DNA of 64,000 bases from Thermodesulfobium sp. 4217-1 (GCF_039822205.1 NZ_JBAGBW010000006.1:20998-84997), one strand, 5' to 3'. Positions 26,164 to 36,097 are shown, counted from the first letter of the stretch. The notes: generated from the sequence alone by a model not told the origin. Translations and numbers: made by a program.

Positions 26164-27411
26164 TTGCAGCAGGCTGGCTATACGTTTATTTTCTTGGTAA
26201 TTATTGTAAATCTTTTCGGTATCTTTCTTGATTTTCTAAACCTCAGAAACATCGATATAAACAGTCTTGAAAAAGTTAAGGATATCTATCCTATAGAAAA
26301 ACCAATTTCGACTATAAAATATCAAAAGTTTAAGATGGCTATGCAAATAATTAAAGGAGTTATTGAAATTCTTGTATTCTTTTATCTGTTTTCAATAAAT
26401 ATCATCCAAACAATATCTTTAGATATTTACCAAATTCAAACATTTGAATTTCTAAAAGCCTTCTTGTTGTTTGTATCATTTTATGCAATTTTTAAGGTCA
26501 TAGAGATTCCCTTTGCAATATTTGATACCTTTTACGTAGAAAAGATTTTTGAGTTTAACAAAACCACAAAAACGCTATTTATAAAGGATATGCTATTACA
26601 AATAGTTATTGGACTGGCTATACTCTTTGTAATCCTATTTGCGACAGTAAGTTTCATAAATATAGCTGGTTTTTTTTGGTGGGTTTGGGCATCTTGCTTT
26701 ATTATATTGCTAAATCTATTCATCCTTTATATTTATCCTATATTTATTGCACCTCTTTTTAACAAGTTCACACCTCTGTCTGACCCCGAATTAGAGTCGA
26801 AAATAAAAGAAACCCTGGAGAAAACGGGCTTTTCCCTTGAAAACGTCTTTGTAATGGATGCGTCAAAGAGGTCCACTCACTCAAATGCCTATTTTACTGG
26901 CTTTGGGAAGAAAAAGAGACTGGTTCTGTTTGACACCTTCTTGAAGAACCATACACAGAGCGAGATAATATCAGTTTTATCCCATGAACTTGGACATTTC
27001 AAACACAATCACCTATTTAAGATGTTTTTCCTAAATGACTTAATTATAATTTTGGCTATGTTTATCACCAGTCAATTGCTTCAATTAAACGCTATCTACA
27101 ATATGTTTGGATTTGAGAATTCTTTATACAATGGCATATTTATAATATTTACAATATTTTTGCCGCTTGGCAGCCTTATTTTAAACTTAATATTTATGCC
27201 GATTTCAAGAATGAATGAATACCAGGCAGATGAGTTTGCGTTGCAGTTAACCCAAGATCCCGAAACCTTTAAAAATACCCTTATCAAACTGCACAAGGAC
27301 AATCTGTCAAACCCAGTGCCTCATCCGCTCTATGTTTTCTTCAACTACTCTCACCCCCCATTAATCGAGAGGGTAAAACATATCGTAAACTATTCTGCTA
27401 AGAGCGATTAG
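26164..27411 (+). CDS. M48 family metalloprotease, Ste24/CAAX protease 1-like
   Basis: 415-aa integral membrane zinc protease. Several N-terminal membrane helices (Peptidase_M48_N), then the zinc site HELGHFKHNH at residues 274-283 and EYQADEFA near 352 providing the third ligand. It ends with FNYSHPPLIERVKHI, a motif shared with eukaryotic Ste24. Bacterial members are thought to act in membrane protein quality control, as no prenylated CAAX substrates are known there. TTG start at 26164, 5 nt after AAAGGAGGT. It is a single gene, followed by a perfect palindrome. Confidence 0.9.
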   Translation: MQQAGYTFIFLVIIVNLFGIFLDFLNLRNIDINSLEKVKDIYPIEKPISTIKYQKFKMAMQIIKGVIEILVFFYLFSINIIQTISLDIYQIQTFEFLKAFLLFVSFYAIFKVIEIPFAIFDTFYVEKIFEFNKTTKTLFIKDMLLQIVIGLAILFVILFATVSFINIAGFFWWVWASCFIILLNLFILYIYPIFIAPLFNKFTPLSDPELESKIKETLEKTGFSLENVFVMDASKRSTHSNAYFTGFGKKKRLVLFDTFLKNHTQSEIISVLSHELGHFKHNHLFKMFFLNDLIIILAMFITSQLLQLNAIYNMFGFENSLYNGIFIIFTIFLPLGSLILNLIFMPISRMNEYQADEFALQLTQDPETFKNTLIKLHKDNLSNPVPHPLYVFFNYSHPPLIERVKHIVNYSAKSD

Positions 27412-27427
27412 CAAAAGGCTTACAAGA

Positions 27428-27449
27428 GGAGCTAAGTTAACTTAGCTCC
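27428..27449. repeat. Perfect 22-bp palindrome after the M48 gene
   Basis: GGAGCTAAGTT followed at once by its reverse complement, 17 nt after the protease stop. It has no loop and no good T-run, so it could be a weak terminator hairpin or a dimer binding site. Confidence 0.6.
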
Positions 27450-27552
27450 CAAAATTTAATTTAAGTCAGCCTTGCCCTTAGATATTGAAGAGGCCACTCT
27501 ATGTTTTGTTTTAATGCTATAGCAGTCCTCCTAAGAGCAAATTAATTAATAT

Positions 27553-30258
27553 CTATTTTACTCCTATTTGCCACCAATTTACTCGATTATTTTTTTGCTG
27601 CTTTATCTGATACATTGCAGCATCAGCTTTTCTAATCAGTTCATCTGGTTCAGTCGAATCAATAGGATAAATTGCCGCCCCCAATGACATCCCAATTCTG
27701 ACAACTTTCCCGGGAACTAATTCATATCCCTCATCAACTGCCAGATGCATCCTATTAAAAGCGCCTTTTAACTGTTCTAAATAGTCGCCCTCTCTAATAT
27801 CTTCAATTATAACTATAAATTCATCTCCGCCAATCCTTGCTACCAGATCGCTAGATCTTAGGTTTAGCTTTATCCTATTTGCAAAATCTATCAAGAGCTT
27901 GTCGCCCATACCGTGTCCAAAGGTATCGTTGACAATTTTAAAATCATCAAGGTCTATCATACAAACTGAAAACATCTTTTTATTTCTTTTTGCCCTTGCT
28001 ATTATGTAAGGCATCTCCTCTTTCAGAGCCCTTCTATTTGGTAGCTTTGTCAGAGAGTCGTTCTTAGCTTGGAATTGCAGTTTCATCTCTAAGTTAAACC
28101 TCTGGGTAACATCGGTAAGAGTCCAGATAGCGAGCTCCTCATTCATTATGCTCACCAGGCGAAGCCCAAGATCACAGTAAATCTCAGACTTGTCTTTTCT
28201 TATCATCTTTATATTGTTTATAAAAGCCTTTTTGTCTTCACTTGCATTAGAGTAAACTCTCTTTACCTTTTCATATTCATCTGCTGAATCATATAATATA
28301 CTTGTAGGCTTTCCTATAAGATCCACAGGCGATTGATAGCCGAAAATACTTATCATCCTTGAGTTTACGTTGATAATGCTATTTTCCCTGGTCATTATAA
28401 CCCCTGCCAGGGTATTCTCCAGGAGGGCATCCTGAATAATCATAAGATTTCGCTCAGTTTGCAGAAGCTCAATTCTCTCCAATCCATTTGAGATGTCAGT
28501 TGCTAAATCTTCTAAAACATCTTTTAGCTCAGAATCAAAATAATTTAGCTCATCGCTTGCTACGACAAAAACAGCGTATATCTTTTCATGAAAGTATATT
28601 GGCAGACCAGCCACAGACTTAACTCCCACAGCTAAAAGCCTTTCCTTCATATGGTTTGACACATCAGACTCCTCATAGGACTGAAGAAAAATTGGTTTTT
28701 TCCCGTTCCAGACAAAAGACATAACGTTTCTGCCATTTTCTTCATTTAGGTTTGCGCTGAAATCTGTATTCTGCAAAAAGTCTGTATTTCCTGCCTTTGC
28801 AAGAAATTTTATTTTGCCCATTGAATCAGCATATAAAATATATGAAAAAAGCATCTTTGCGTGTTCAAGAGTTAGATCGCATATCGACTGAAAAAGATTT
28901 TCTTCAGACTCTGTGCTCAAAATTATTTTATTTACGCTCGCTCTCAAGGTATTAATTCTTGATAGTTTCTTCAAATGGTTCACATACTCGTGCTCTCTTT
29001 CTCTTTGCATATTGTATCTCTCAGTAACGTCAAAAAATGTCCACACGGTTACAGCATTCAATAAATCTCCTGTTCTCTCTATGGGTCCTCCTGACAGATC
29101 ACAAATTATATGTCCTCCATCAGATCTCAATAGTTTTATATCTCTTAACTGAGCAGTATTTTTAGTCGCCAGATCCTCATAAAGGTCTTCTGTTCTCTCA
29201 AACTGCCCTTCATCAAAGTATAAAATCTTTGAACTTTTCCCAACAAGGTCGCTCATGATTTCGTAACCAAGCATATCTAAAAATCTTTTGTTAATTGACA
29301 GTATTACCCTGTTTTTTACTACCACTATGCCTGCAAGCGTGTGCTCTACCATTGCATTGTTAAAAGCCTGACCCTTTTCTATTTGATTTTTCAGCACAGA
29401 AAATAGCAATACAGCGAAGCTCATTGCAGAAGAAAATACTACAGCGTCAAAGATAGGGCTGCTTCTCATAAGAAAGTAATATGGTCCATATCCAAGAGCG
29501 GTAGCATAAAACATTAGTAAAAATACCAAAGAGGTAAGAAAATATGTGACCAGGGAATCAAGATTAAATACAGACCAAACAGTTGGCAAAATTACTACAA
29601 ATAACAATCCTATTCTTAAACCGTTATCTAAACGTGCAGGTATAAAGCAAAGATACCAAAGAGTGATAGTTAGAAGAGTAAGAATACAAAACTCTATAGC
29701 ATCCCTTCTTGACTTCAATATATTGTTTAGATTTTTCCGCCTTATCCAAAGCAAATAAAGAAATGGAGTAATAGAGACGATAGTAGAAAATCCAGATATA
29801 AACCAATTTTCCATAAAGCTTAAGAGATCTGAATATGAAAGCTTCTCGTACGTCAGAAAAATAACAGATGCAAACGTAGATGATATCAAAGGCTTTATAA
29901 AGCACAAGAAGATCGCAAAGATCAAGAAGTTTCTGACATCCTTAAACACATCGCTAAAGTCAAACTTTAGCCTTTTCATAGCAAGAAAACTAATCAAGAG
30001 AGAAAACGTGTCTGCAAAAGCGATAGAAAAAGAGGAATTCGCCCCCCATCCAAAAAATACTACGTTAGCAGTATACAGTGCCAAAAATATGCCAAAAAGA
30101 GGATATTCTCCCCATACAAGGACTGCAAAAACAGCCAGGGCATCAGAAAGCCAGATAGGAGAAATAGTAGTAAATAATAAAGAAGGTATCCAGGCAAGAA
30201 ATAGATAGCCTGAAAATATAAAAATATTTATTAAAATAAAATTTTTAATTTTTTTCAT
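27553..30258 (-). CDS. Diguanylate cyclase with MASE1, PAS, GAF and PAS domains
   Basis: About 901 aa. The N-terminal ~290 residues form eight or so membrane helices (MASE1-type sensor: SLLFTTISPIWLSDALAVFAVLVWG). Then come PAS near 310-430, a GAF-like domain near 455-605, a second PAS near 615-735 and a C-terminal GGDEF domain. RIGGDEF is intact at about residue 808, preceded by the RSSD inhibitory site at the correct 5-residue spacing, so it should make c-di-GMP with product feedback. No EAL domain. The frame reaches 30291, but ATG 30258 (MKKIKNFILIN) is the likely start. The signal sensed is unknown. Confidence 0.92.
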   Translation of the reverse strand: MKKIKNFILINIFIFSGYLFLAWIPSLLFTTISPIWLSDALAVFAVLVWGEYPLFGIFLALYTANVVFFGWGANSSFSIAFADTFSLLISFLAMKRLKFDFSDVFKDVRNFLIFAIFLCFIKPLISSTFASVIFLTYEKLSYSDLLSFMENWFISGFSTIVSITPFLYLLWIRRKNLNNILKSRRDAIEFCILTLLTITLWYLCFIPARLDNGLRIGLLFVVILPTVWSVFNLDSLVTYFLTSLVFLLMFYATALGYGPYYFLMRSSPIFDAVVFSSAMSFAVLLFSVLKNQIEKGQAFNNAMVEHTLAGIVVVKNRVILSINKRFLDMLGYEIMSDLVGKSSKILYFDEGQFERTEDLYEDLATKNTAQLRDIKLLRSDGGHIICDLSGGPIERTGDLLNAVTVWTFFDVTERYNMQREREHEYVNHLKKLSRINTLRASVNKIILSTESEENLFQSICDLTLEHAKMLFSYILYADSMGKIKFLAKAGNTDFLQNTDFSANLNEENGRNVMSFVWNGKKPIFLQSYEESDVSNHMKERLLAVGVKSVAGLPIYFHEKIYAVFVVASDELNYFDSELKDVLEDLATDISNGLERIELLQTERNLMIIQDALLENTLAGVIMTRENSIINVNSRMISIFGYQSPVDLIGKPTSILYDSADEYEKVKRVYSNASEDKKAFINNIKMIRKDKSEIYCDLGLRLVSIMNEELAIWTLTDVTQRFNLEMKLQFQAKNDSLTKLPNRRALKEEMPYIIARAKRNKKMFSVCMIDLDDFKIVNDTFGHGMGDKLLIDFANRIKLNLRSSDLVARIGGDEFIVIIEDIREGDYLEQLKGAFNRMHLAVDEGYELVPGKVVRIGMSLGAAIYPIDSTEPDELIRKADAAMYQIKQQKNNRVNWWQIGVK

Positions 30259-30337
30259 AATTTTTAATTTTAAAAAAATAATATAGCACATATTTAATAA
30301 TATATCTTAAAAAATTTAATTATGTGCAAATGCGCAG

Positions 30338-32617
30338 TTATTTCGCCAGCTCTTTTCCCACAGATATCTGGCCAAGAGCAATAGATCCATCGTTCAAAGG
30401 AGTTTTGTGAGGTAAATAAACGTCAAAGCCACGAGAATTTAAAGCCTTCCAGATCTTATTTAACAAAATTCTATTCACGAACGCACCCCCACAAAGCACA
30501 ACCTTTTTAACTTTGTGCTTCTCATAAATGGCCTGTACACAATTTAGACTAATTTCTGATATAGCGTTGTGAAAAGATAGAGCAATATCTTCAATAGGCA
30601 GATTTTTATCTTTCATATCAACTACATTTCTGACTATCTGGCTGACAGGAATCTCAATTTCGCCAGACATATCGAAATTTATATCAAATGGATATATTGT
30701 TTTACCGGTAAGAGCCAATTCTTCAAGCTTCTGTGCAGCCTCAGCCTCAGTGCTCACCACTCCTGCAATCCCTAAAATTGAAGCGACACCATCAAAAATT
30801 CTTCCAATACTACAGCTTAGCGGACAATTTATATTTTTCCTCAGCATGTTTGAAATAATCTCTAAATTGTTCATATTTCTAAAGTTTATATATTTCGCTG
30901 CCTCTTGCGAGCTTAGCCCAAAATCAGCAAGCAAGGAAAGCCCAATTCTATAGACTTCCTTAATTGCCTTTTCGGCTCCTGGCAATCTAAAGTACGAAAA
31001 ATGAGCAGCCCTTTTAAATTCTTTCCTATTGGAAAGCAAAAATTCGCTGCCCCATATCTTGTCATCTGTACCATAACCTGTTCCATCAAATGCAAGACCT
31101 ATAACTTCATCTTCTATACCGTGCTCTTCCATCACGGCTGCAATGTGTGCGTGGTGATGTTGGACAAATATTCTCTCAGAGTCAAGAGATATTTCATCTG
31201 TAAGCCTTGTCGTAAAATAATTCGGGTGCATATCAGAAATAAAGACCTCAGGCTTTATATCGAAAACCTTCTCAAAATGCCTAAGGGTATTTTTATAAAC
31301 GTTGTAAGTATCTACAGATGCGAGATCGCCAAGGTATTGGCTCAAAAATATTACGTTATCCTTAGAAAGAGCAAAACTGCTCTTCAAATCAGCCCCAGCA
31401 GCAAAGATATGCCTGTTAAATTTTTTCGTAAAAAAGGGCACAGGGACGAATCCCCGCGAACGCCTGATAAAAAACTCACTGTCATTTAACACAAACATTA
31501 CGCTGTCATCGCTTTGGATTGCAATTTCCCTATTATAGGTAACGAAGTAATCGGCAATATCTGAAAGTTTTTCGAAGGCAGCATCGTCTTTATAGACAAT
31601 TGGCTCATCTGATAAATTAGCGCTTGTCATAACCAAAATCATTGATTCATCTACAGCAAATAAAAGGTGTTGAAATGGTGTATACGGGAGCATTATACCA
31701 ATACTGGTCAAATTCGGAGCTATGTATTTACTAATCTTTTCTGATGCCACCTCTTTTTGCCTTAACAAAACTATAGGTCTTGCCCTTGAAGTAAGGAGAT
31801 CAAATTCTTTTTTCGTGGTGCATAAAAAGTCTGTAACTGTATTAATATTTGCCATAAGGGCGAAGGGCTTGAAGGGTCTTTTTTTCCTCTCCCTTAGTCT
31901 TGAAACAGCCTCGTCGTTTTTAGCATCTACAGCAAGATGAAATCCTCCAATACCCTTGATCGCTATTACCTTGCCAGCCATCAACAGCTTGTAGGTTTCG
32001 TCTATTACATCTTCAACGCTATCCTTTATCAAATTTCTATCTTTATCGTATAGATATACCTTAGGCCCGCATACGGGGCAGGCAGTAGGCTGAGTGTGAA
32101 ATCGCCTGTCATGCGGATCAGAATATTCTTTGCTGCACTCTGGACAAAGTTCGAATGGGCTCATAGTGGTGTTTTTTCTGTCATAAGGTATATCGTAAAT
32201 AATGCTAAATCTGGGCCCACAGTTAGTGCAGGTTATAAATGGATAGAGAAATCTTCTATCTTCTTTGTCAAACAACTCTCTAAGGCAGTCATCGCAAATA
32301 TTCGTGTCAGGAGAGATAAAGGTTGTCTTCTTATCAGTTTGTTTGCTCTTCTCAATTACAAAGTTGTTATAGCCCAACAGATCACTTTCTTCTGAAGAAA
32401 CACTATTTATCAGGGCAAGCGGCGGAAAATTCTCTCTTATAGCAATCAAAAATCTGCTAAGTTTTTCCTCCTCCCCCTCGACTTCTATAGTTACGCCTTC
32501 TGTATCGTTCAAGCAGTATCCATTTAAAGACAGCTCATCAGCGAGCCTGTATATAAAGGGCCTAAACCCTACTCCCTGAACTATCCCTTCTACTCTTATA
32601 AAAATGTGTTTTAGCAT
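30338..32617 (-). CDS. hypF: Carbamoyltransferase HypF, hydrogenase maturation
   Basis: 759 aa, full length. N-terminal acylphosphatase domain (VEGIVQGVGFRPFIYRLA), two zinc fingers (CDDCLRELF, CTNCGPRFS, CPECSKEY, CPVCGPKV), YrdC-like domain (GKVIAIKGIGGFHLAVDA) and a C-terminal Kae1-like domain with HHAHIAAVMEEHG and the metal site. It makes thiocarboxamide on HypE from carbamoyl phosphate for the cyanide ligands of [NiFe] hydrogenases. No other hyp or hydrogenase genes are near, so it acts on enzymes encoded elsewhere. Confidence 0.96.
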   Translation of the reverse strand: MLKHIFIRVEGIVQGVGFRPFIYRLADELSLNGYCLNDTEGVTIEVEGEEEKLSRFLIAIRENFPPLALINSVSSEESDLLGYNNFVIEKSKQTDKKTTFISPDTNICDDCLRELFDKEDRRFLYPFITCTNCGPRFSIIYDIPYDRKNTTMSPFELCPECSKEYSDPHDRRFHTQPTACPVCGPKVYLYDKDRNLIKDSVEDVIDETYKLLMAGKVIAIKGIGGFHLAVDAKNDEAVSRLRERKKRPFKPFALMANINTVTDFLCTTKKEFDLLTSRARPIVLLRQKEVASEKISKYIAPNLTSIGIMLPYTPFQHLLFAVDESMILVMTSANLSDEPIVYKDDAAFEKLSDIADYFVTYNREIAIQSDDSVMFVLNDSEFFIRRSRGFVPVPFFTKKFNRHIFAAGADLKSSFALSKDNVIFLSQYLGDLASVDTYNVYKNTLRHFEKVFDIKPEVFISDMHPNYFTTRLTDEISLDSERIFVQHHHAHIAAVMEEHGIEDEVIGLAFDGTGYGTDDKIWGSEFLLSNRKEFKRAAHFSYFRLPGAEKAIKEVYRIGLSLLADFGLSSQEAAKYINFRNMNNLEIISNMLRKNINCPLSCSIGRIFDGVASILGIAGVVSTEAEAAQKLEELALTGKTIYPFDINFDMSGEIEIPVSQIVRNVVDMKDKNLPIEDIALSFHNAISEISLNCVQAIYEKHKVKKVVLCGGAFVNRILLNKIWKALNSRGFDVYLPHKTPLNDGSIALGQISVGKELAK

Positions 32618-32665
32618 ATATGAATGATATCAATTAGCTAAAAAAATAGCAATTCTTAGAAAGTT

Positions 32666-32917
32666 TCACTGGTTAATTTTAAAGTTATACCTTGCCCCTA
32701 TAATTTGACCTACGATAGATCCGATTAGCAAAAGAGGAATAAAATAAACGCTTACACCTAAAAAAATTCTGGGCAGAGCGATAAATGGTATCGGTAGATG
32801 AATATATAAGAACCACTTTTTAGAAAACTTGCCAACCTTTGATCTTAGATTTCCAAAAGGAATATTTAATAACACAGAAAGCACAGTTACAAAAAGCACC
32901 TTATACACTGTTTCCAT
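32666..32917 (-). CDS. Small membrane protein, unknown function
   Basis: 83 aa with an N-terminal helix (VLFVTVLSVLLNIPFG), a basic stretch (LRSKVGKFSKKW), and two further hydrophobic segments (YIHLPIPFIALPRIF, VYFIPLLLIGSIVGQIIG). A protein of two to three membrane passes. No named family recognised. Codon use and length without interruption suggest a real gene. It lies between hypF and the APC permease, all on the minus strand. Confidence 0.6.
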   Translation of the reverse strand: METVYKVLFVTVLSVLLNIPFGNLRSKVGKFSKKWFLYIHLPIPFIALPRIFLGVSVYFIPLLLIGSIVGQIIGARYNFKINQ

Positions 32918-32937
32918 CTATTCACCCTCTAAAATGC

Positions 32938-32967
32938 AGAGGGCGCTTTTTTAGCCGCCCTCTACGA
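32938..32967 (-). terminator. Hairpin terminator of the APC permease gene
   Basis: AGAGGGCG and CGCCCTCT arms (32956-32963 and 32938-32945) around an A-rich loop. The T-run that follows on the minus strand is weak (GCATTTT). It sits 27 nt after the permease stop. Confidence 0.5.
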
Positions 32968-32989
32968 AAATAATTTTAATTATTATAAA

Positions 32990-34579
32990 CTATTTTGAAG
33001 CTCTTTGCGCTACTTCGTCTCCTCTTTCGTCCACTATTTCCTTAATATCGTCGGTATAGTGAGCGCTGTTTACTGCCCAGAAGAAGAAAGCTATAGAAAC
33101 AACGATCAGAATATATTGATCATAAGGATATTTTATCATGCCAATTCCTTCAAAATGTTTGCTCCCAATGTAACTCATCAGAGCCACGAAAAGCAAGTAA
33201 CATATAAGCCAATATCCAGACTTGATATTCTTACCAAGATCTTTCTTTAGCTCATCTCTGGTAAACACAAAGTAGAAATAAAGCAAGAACGCTACTAGAT
33301 CTACCGCGATTAACACAGAAACGTTTGACCATCCGCTCCAGTCTATAAGAAGCGTACATACGATAAACGCTATTATAGAAATAAACATTATAGGTTCAGC
33401 CTTAAATGGCCTATAAAGATTTGGTGCAAACTTTCTAAGACTCACTACGCTTACCGGTCCGATCATATAGGTAAGCACTATAGCGTTCGACACGATGCCT
33501 ACCAACTTGTTCCAGGACGGAAAAGGTGCAGTCCACAAAAATGCCAAAATTAGAGTCAGCCACATCGCATATCTGGGTATCCCAGTTTTCTCATCAACCT
33601 TCATAAATACTTTCCAGAAAATACCGTTTAAAGCTTGGGCGTTTATGATCCTTGAGGTTGAAGTCACATAAATTAGACCTGTGCCAGAAGGAGACAACAC
33701 TGCATCAGCAAATACTATAGTAGCAAGCCATTGAATGTTCATCAAAAGCAATATGTCAGCAAAAGGTGACCTGAAATTCAGGTGTCCCCAACCCTTTGCA
33801 ATCTCTTGAGCAGGCAGCGAACCCACAAACACCAGCTGTAGGGAAGCATACAGTACTATTCCTATCACTACAGCCAGGCCTACAGCCAAAGGAACGTCTT
33901 TTGTTGGGTTTTTTGCTTCACCAGCCATATTTACAGCCTGTCTAAACCCTAAGTAAGCAAAGATAATACCGCCGCTTGACACTGCAGCCAAAATCGCAGG
34001 GAAACCAAATGGTGCAAATCCTCCGTGTTGAGTAAGATTTGCAGGGTTAAAACTCGCGATCAAAAACAAAACAGTTAGAACAGGTGTAATAAATTTTAAT
34101 ATCGTTATTACTGTATTCGTCTTACCAGCAATCCTTATGCTCCAATAGTTCAGTAAGAAATAAATCACTATCAAACCCATAGTAGAAAGCCAGCCGATTA
34201 AAGTTACCTGATGGTTATTATACATGAAAGGTAAATATGTACTCGAGAACTGAACTGTAGCTAAGGCTTCAATGGCTATAACTGAAGAGTCGCCTATGAT
34301 CAGGGCAATAGCCAAAGCATAACTGACAAAGTTACCGTGAGTGTATTGAGGATATCGAATCAAAGAACCTGACTCTGGAAGCATCCCTGCAAGCTCAGCA
34401 TAAACCAAAGCGATAAAAAATACGCATAATCCACCAATGATCCAAGAAATTACTGCGGCAGGTCCAGCAAGGTTAGCTGCTTTCTGAGAAGCAAAAAGCC
34501 AACCAGAACCGATTATTCCGCCAAGGCCTAACATCGTCAGGTCTAGTAGGTTTAGCTCCTTTTTTAGTTTCGTCTTCAA
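32990..34579 (-). CDS. APC-superfamily amino acid permease
   Basis: 529 aa, about 12 membrane helices. LDLTMLGLGGIIGSGWLF is the helix-1 substrate-binding signature and PESGSLIRYPQYTHG follows helix 2. GGIIFAYLGFRQAVNMAGEAKNPTKDVP is helix 6 and its loop. The frame begins at ATG 34588, but the only ribosome site (AAAAAGGAG) directly abuts that ATG; the TTG at 34579 lies 9 nt after it and is the likely start. An extended hairpin precedes it in the leader. Substrate is unknown; histidine is possible given the hut island 6 kb away, but nothing shows it. Confidence 0.85.
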   Translation of the reverse strand: MKTKLKKELNLLDLTMLGLGGIIGSGWLFASQKAANLAGPAAVISWIIGGLCVFFIALVYAELAGMLPESGSLIRYPQYTHGNFVSYALAIALIIGDSSVIAIEALATVQFSSTYLPFMYNNHQVTLIGWLSTMGLIVIYFLLNYWSIRIAGKTNTVITILKFITPVLTVLFLIASFNPANLTQHGGFAPFGFPAILAAVSSGGIIFAYLGFRQAVNMAGEAKNPTKDVPLAVGLAVVIGIVLYASLQLVFVGSLPAQEIAKGWGHLNFRSPFADILLLMNIQWLATIVFADAVLSPSGTGLIYVTSTSRIINAQALNGIFWKVFMKVDEKTGIPRYAMWLTLILAFLWTAPFPSWNKLVGIVSNAIVLTYMIGPVSVVSLRKFAPNLYRPFKAEPIMFISIIAFIVCTLLIDWSGWSNVSVLIAVDLVAFLLYFYFVFTRDELKKDLGKNIKSGYWLICYLLFVALMSYIGSKHFEGIGMIKYPYDQYILIVVSIAFFFWAVNSAHYTDDIKEIVDERGDEVAQRASK

Positions 34580-34620
34580 AATCTTCATCTCCTTTTTACT
34601 AAAATTTAAGTCACAATATA

Positions 34621-34663
34621 ACTTAATCTTTAAGAAAAGCTTTCCTTTTCCTTAAGATTAAGT
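34621..34663 (-). promoter_or_regulatory. Long leader hairpin of the APC permease gene
   Basis: Arms 34645-34663 and 34621-34639 (19 nt each, one A-A mismatch and one G-U in RNA) with a 5-nt loop, 30 nt before the ribosome site. A small CTCC/GGAG hairpin lies just upstream (about 34695). No T-run follows, so it is not a simple terminator. It could be an operator dyad or a translation-control stem. Confidence 0.5.
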
Positions 34664-34804
34664 CTCTAAAACCAACCCTTACCTCCTTTCTCGGAGAACT
34701 CTTCCTTAAAATAATCTTATGTTAGTTAAGAAACAAAGTCCGTTATTTATAATCCAAGGGCTGGGAATCTTTAAAAAACCCCAACCCGTGAATTTCATAA
34801 TTTT

Positions 34805-36097
34805 CTAAGCCTGGAACTTCTCACCATCTGGATGATGGAACAAGATTACTCCAACCACCGATGTGAGGTTGAGAAATAACATAAATATAAAAGCAGCAGT
34901 AAATGAACCGGTAATCTGAACAATGAAGCCTGTCAAGGTAGATGCTATAAGCCCTGCAATTGCAAAGAAGAAGTCCATTACACCAAGTGACGTTCCAGAG
35001 CGCTGTCTGATAACATCAACGTTGGTAGCATAAAAACTCGAATTTGCGGCCATATTCAATCCAACAGCCAAAGAGATTGATATCATTGCTGTATTTAAGT
35101 CGTGATAGAGTATTACAGGAAGAAGACTAAATCCACCTAAGAGTTGGCTAATCCAGATTGGATGCGAACGAGCCTTTCTTAGACTTTTTGTGCTTGCCAA
35201 AATTTTGTCAGACAATCTGCCAACAAAAAACAGCAAAATCGAAGCAAGAGCCCATGGCAAAATTGTAAAAACGCCAATTTTCATTAGATTCATATGATAT
35301 GTGGAATTCAAAAAAGTCGGCAACCATCCCAAAAAGAAGAACAAATTATACCCAAATACGAAAAAGGCCCAGTCATTGGATAAAAGCGTGGGATTGGTGA
35401 GCAAAAATTTCCAGAGGCCCTTTTGCACTTTATTGTGCTCACGTCTAATCTCGTGATCTGATCTTGCTCTATCTACATTGGACTTCTCTCTAATATGAGC
35501 AAGCTCTTCATCGTTTACAAATTTTGATTTTTCTGGATAGTCCTTGTACATAAAAAGCCATATGGGAGCCCAGATAACGCCTGCCAAACCAAGTATCATG
35601 AACATTCCCTGCCACTCAAATCTTGTTGCAAGAAATGCCACAATTGGCCCGCCAATCATAAGTGCGAGAGGAACAGCCACAAGAGCGTCTGCCAGAGCAG
35701 TAGCCCTTTCTCTAATTGGCAGCCAATCTCCTACCACCCTATTCAATGCAGGGAAGTTCGGGCCTTCAGCTAAGCCCAGCACTAGTCTTACAATAAAAAG
35801 ATAAGTAAAGCCCATTGCAAAGGCTGTTGAAAATATGCTCACTGACCAAACCAGCGCAGCCAAAAACCATATTTTTCTTGAGCCCCAATTGTCAACAAGC
35901 AACCCGCCTACAAAAACCATTAAGGCGTATCCAATATTAAAAGCGCCCAGAGTTAAGCCGATATCCTCTGCATTTAAATGAAATAACTTACTTAAAATTG
36001 GCATTGCAAAAGCAATTGCACTCCTATCAACATAGTTGATAATGGTAATGAGAAAAGCTAACCCTATTATGACCCACCTAAAATTCGTCTTGCTCAT
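34805..36097 (-). CDS. MFS transporter, anion:cation symporter (ACS) type
   Basis: 430 aa with 12 predicted helices in two bundles. FLITIINYVDRSAIAFAMP at helix 1 and GLAEGPNFPALNRVVGDWLPIRERATA between helices 4 and 5 are the hallmark of the ACS family (hexuronate, galactonate and similar organic anion uptake). A large charged central loop (REKSNVDRARSDHEIRREHNKV) separates the halves. ATG 36097 follows AAAGGGGGC. Substrate is probably an organic acid but not identified. Separate promoter likely in the 423-bp gap upstream. Confidence 0.88.
   Translation of the reverse strand: MSKTNFRWVIIGLAFLITIINYVDRSAIAFAMPILSKLFHLNAEDIGLTLGAFNIGYALMVFVGGLLVDNWGSRKIWFLAALVWSVSIFSTAFAMGFTYLFIVRLVLGLAEGPNFPALNRVVGDWLPIRERATALADALVAVPLALMIGGPIVAFLATRFEWQGMFMILGLAGVIWAPIWLFMYKDYPEKSKFVNDEELAHIREKSNVDRARSDHEIRREHNKVQKGLWKFLLTNPTLLSNDWAFFVFGYNLFFFLGWLPTFLNSTYHMNLMKIGVFTILPWALASILLFFVGRLSDKILASTKSLRKARSHPIWISQLLGGFSLLPVILYHDLNTAMISISLAVGLNMAANSSFYATNVDVIRQRSGTSLGVMDFFFAIAGLIASTLTGFIVQITGSFTAAFIFMLFLNLTSVVGVILFHHPDGEKFQA

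Noticed and set aside
34750..34800. GGGTTGGG/CCCAGCCC pairing after the MFS gene as a terminator
   Set aside because: The stem is possible but no T-run follows on the coding strand, so support is too thin.
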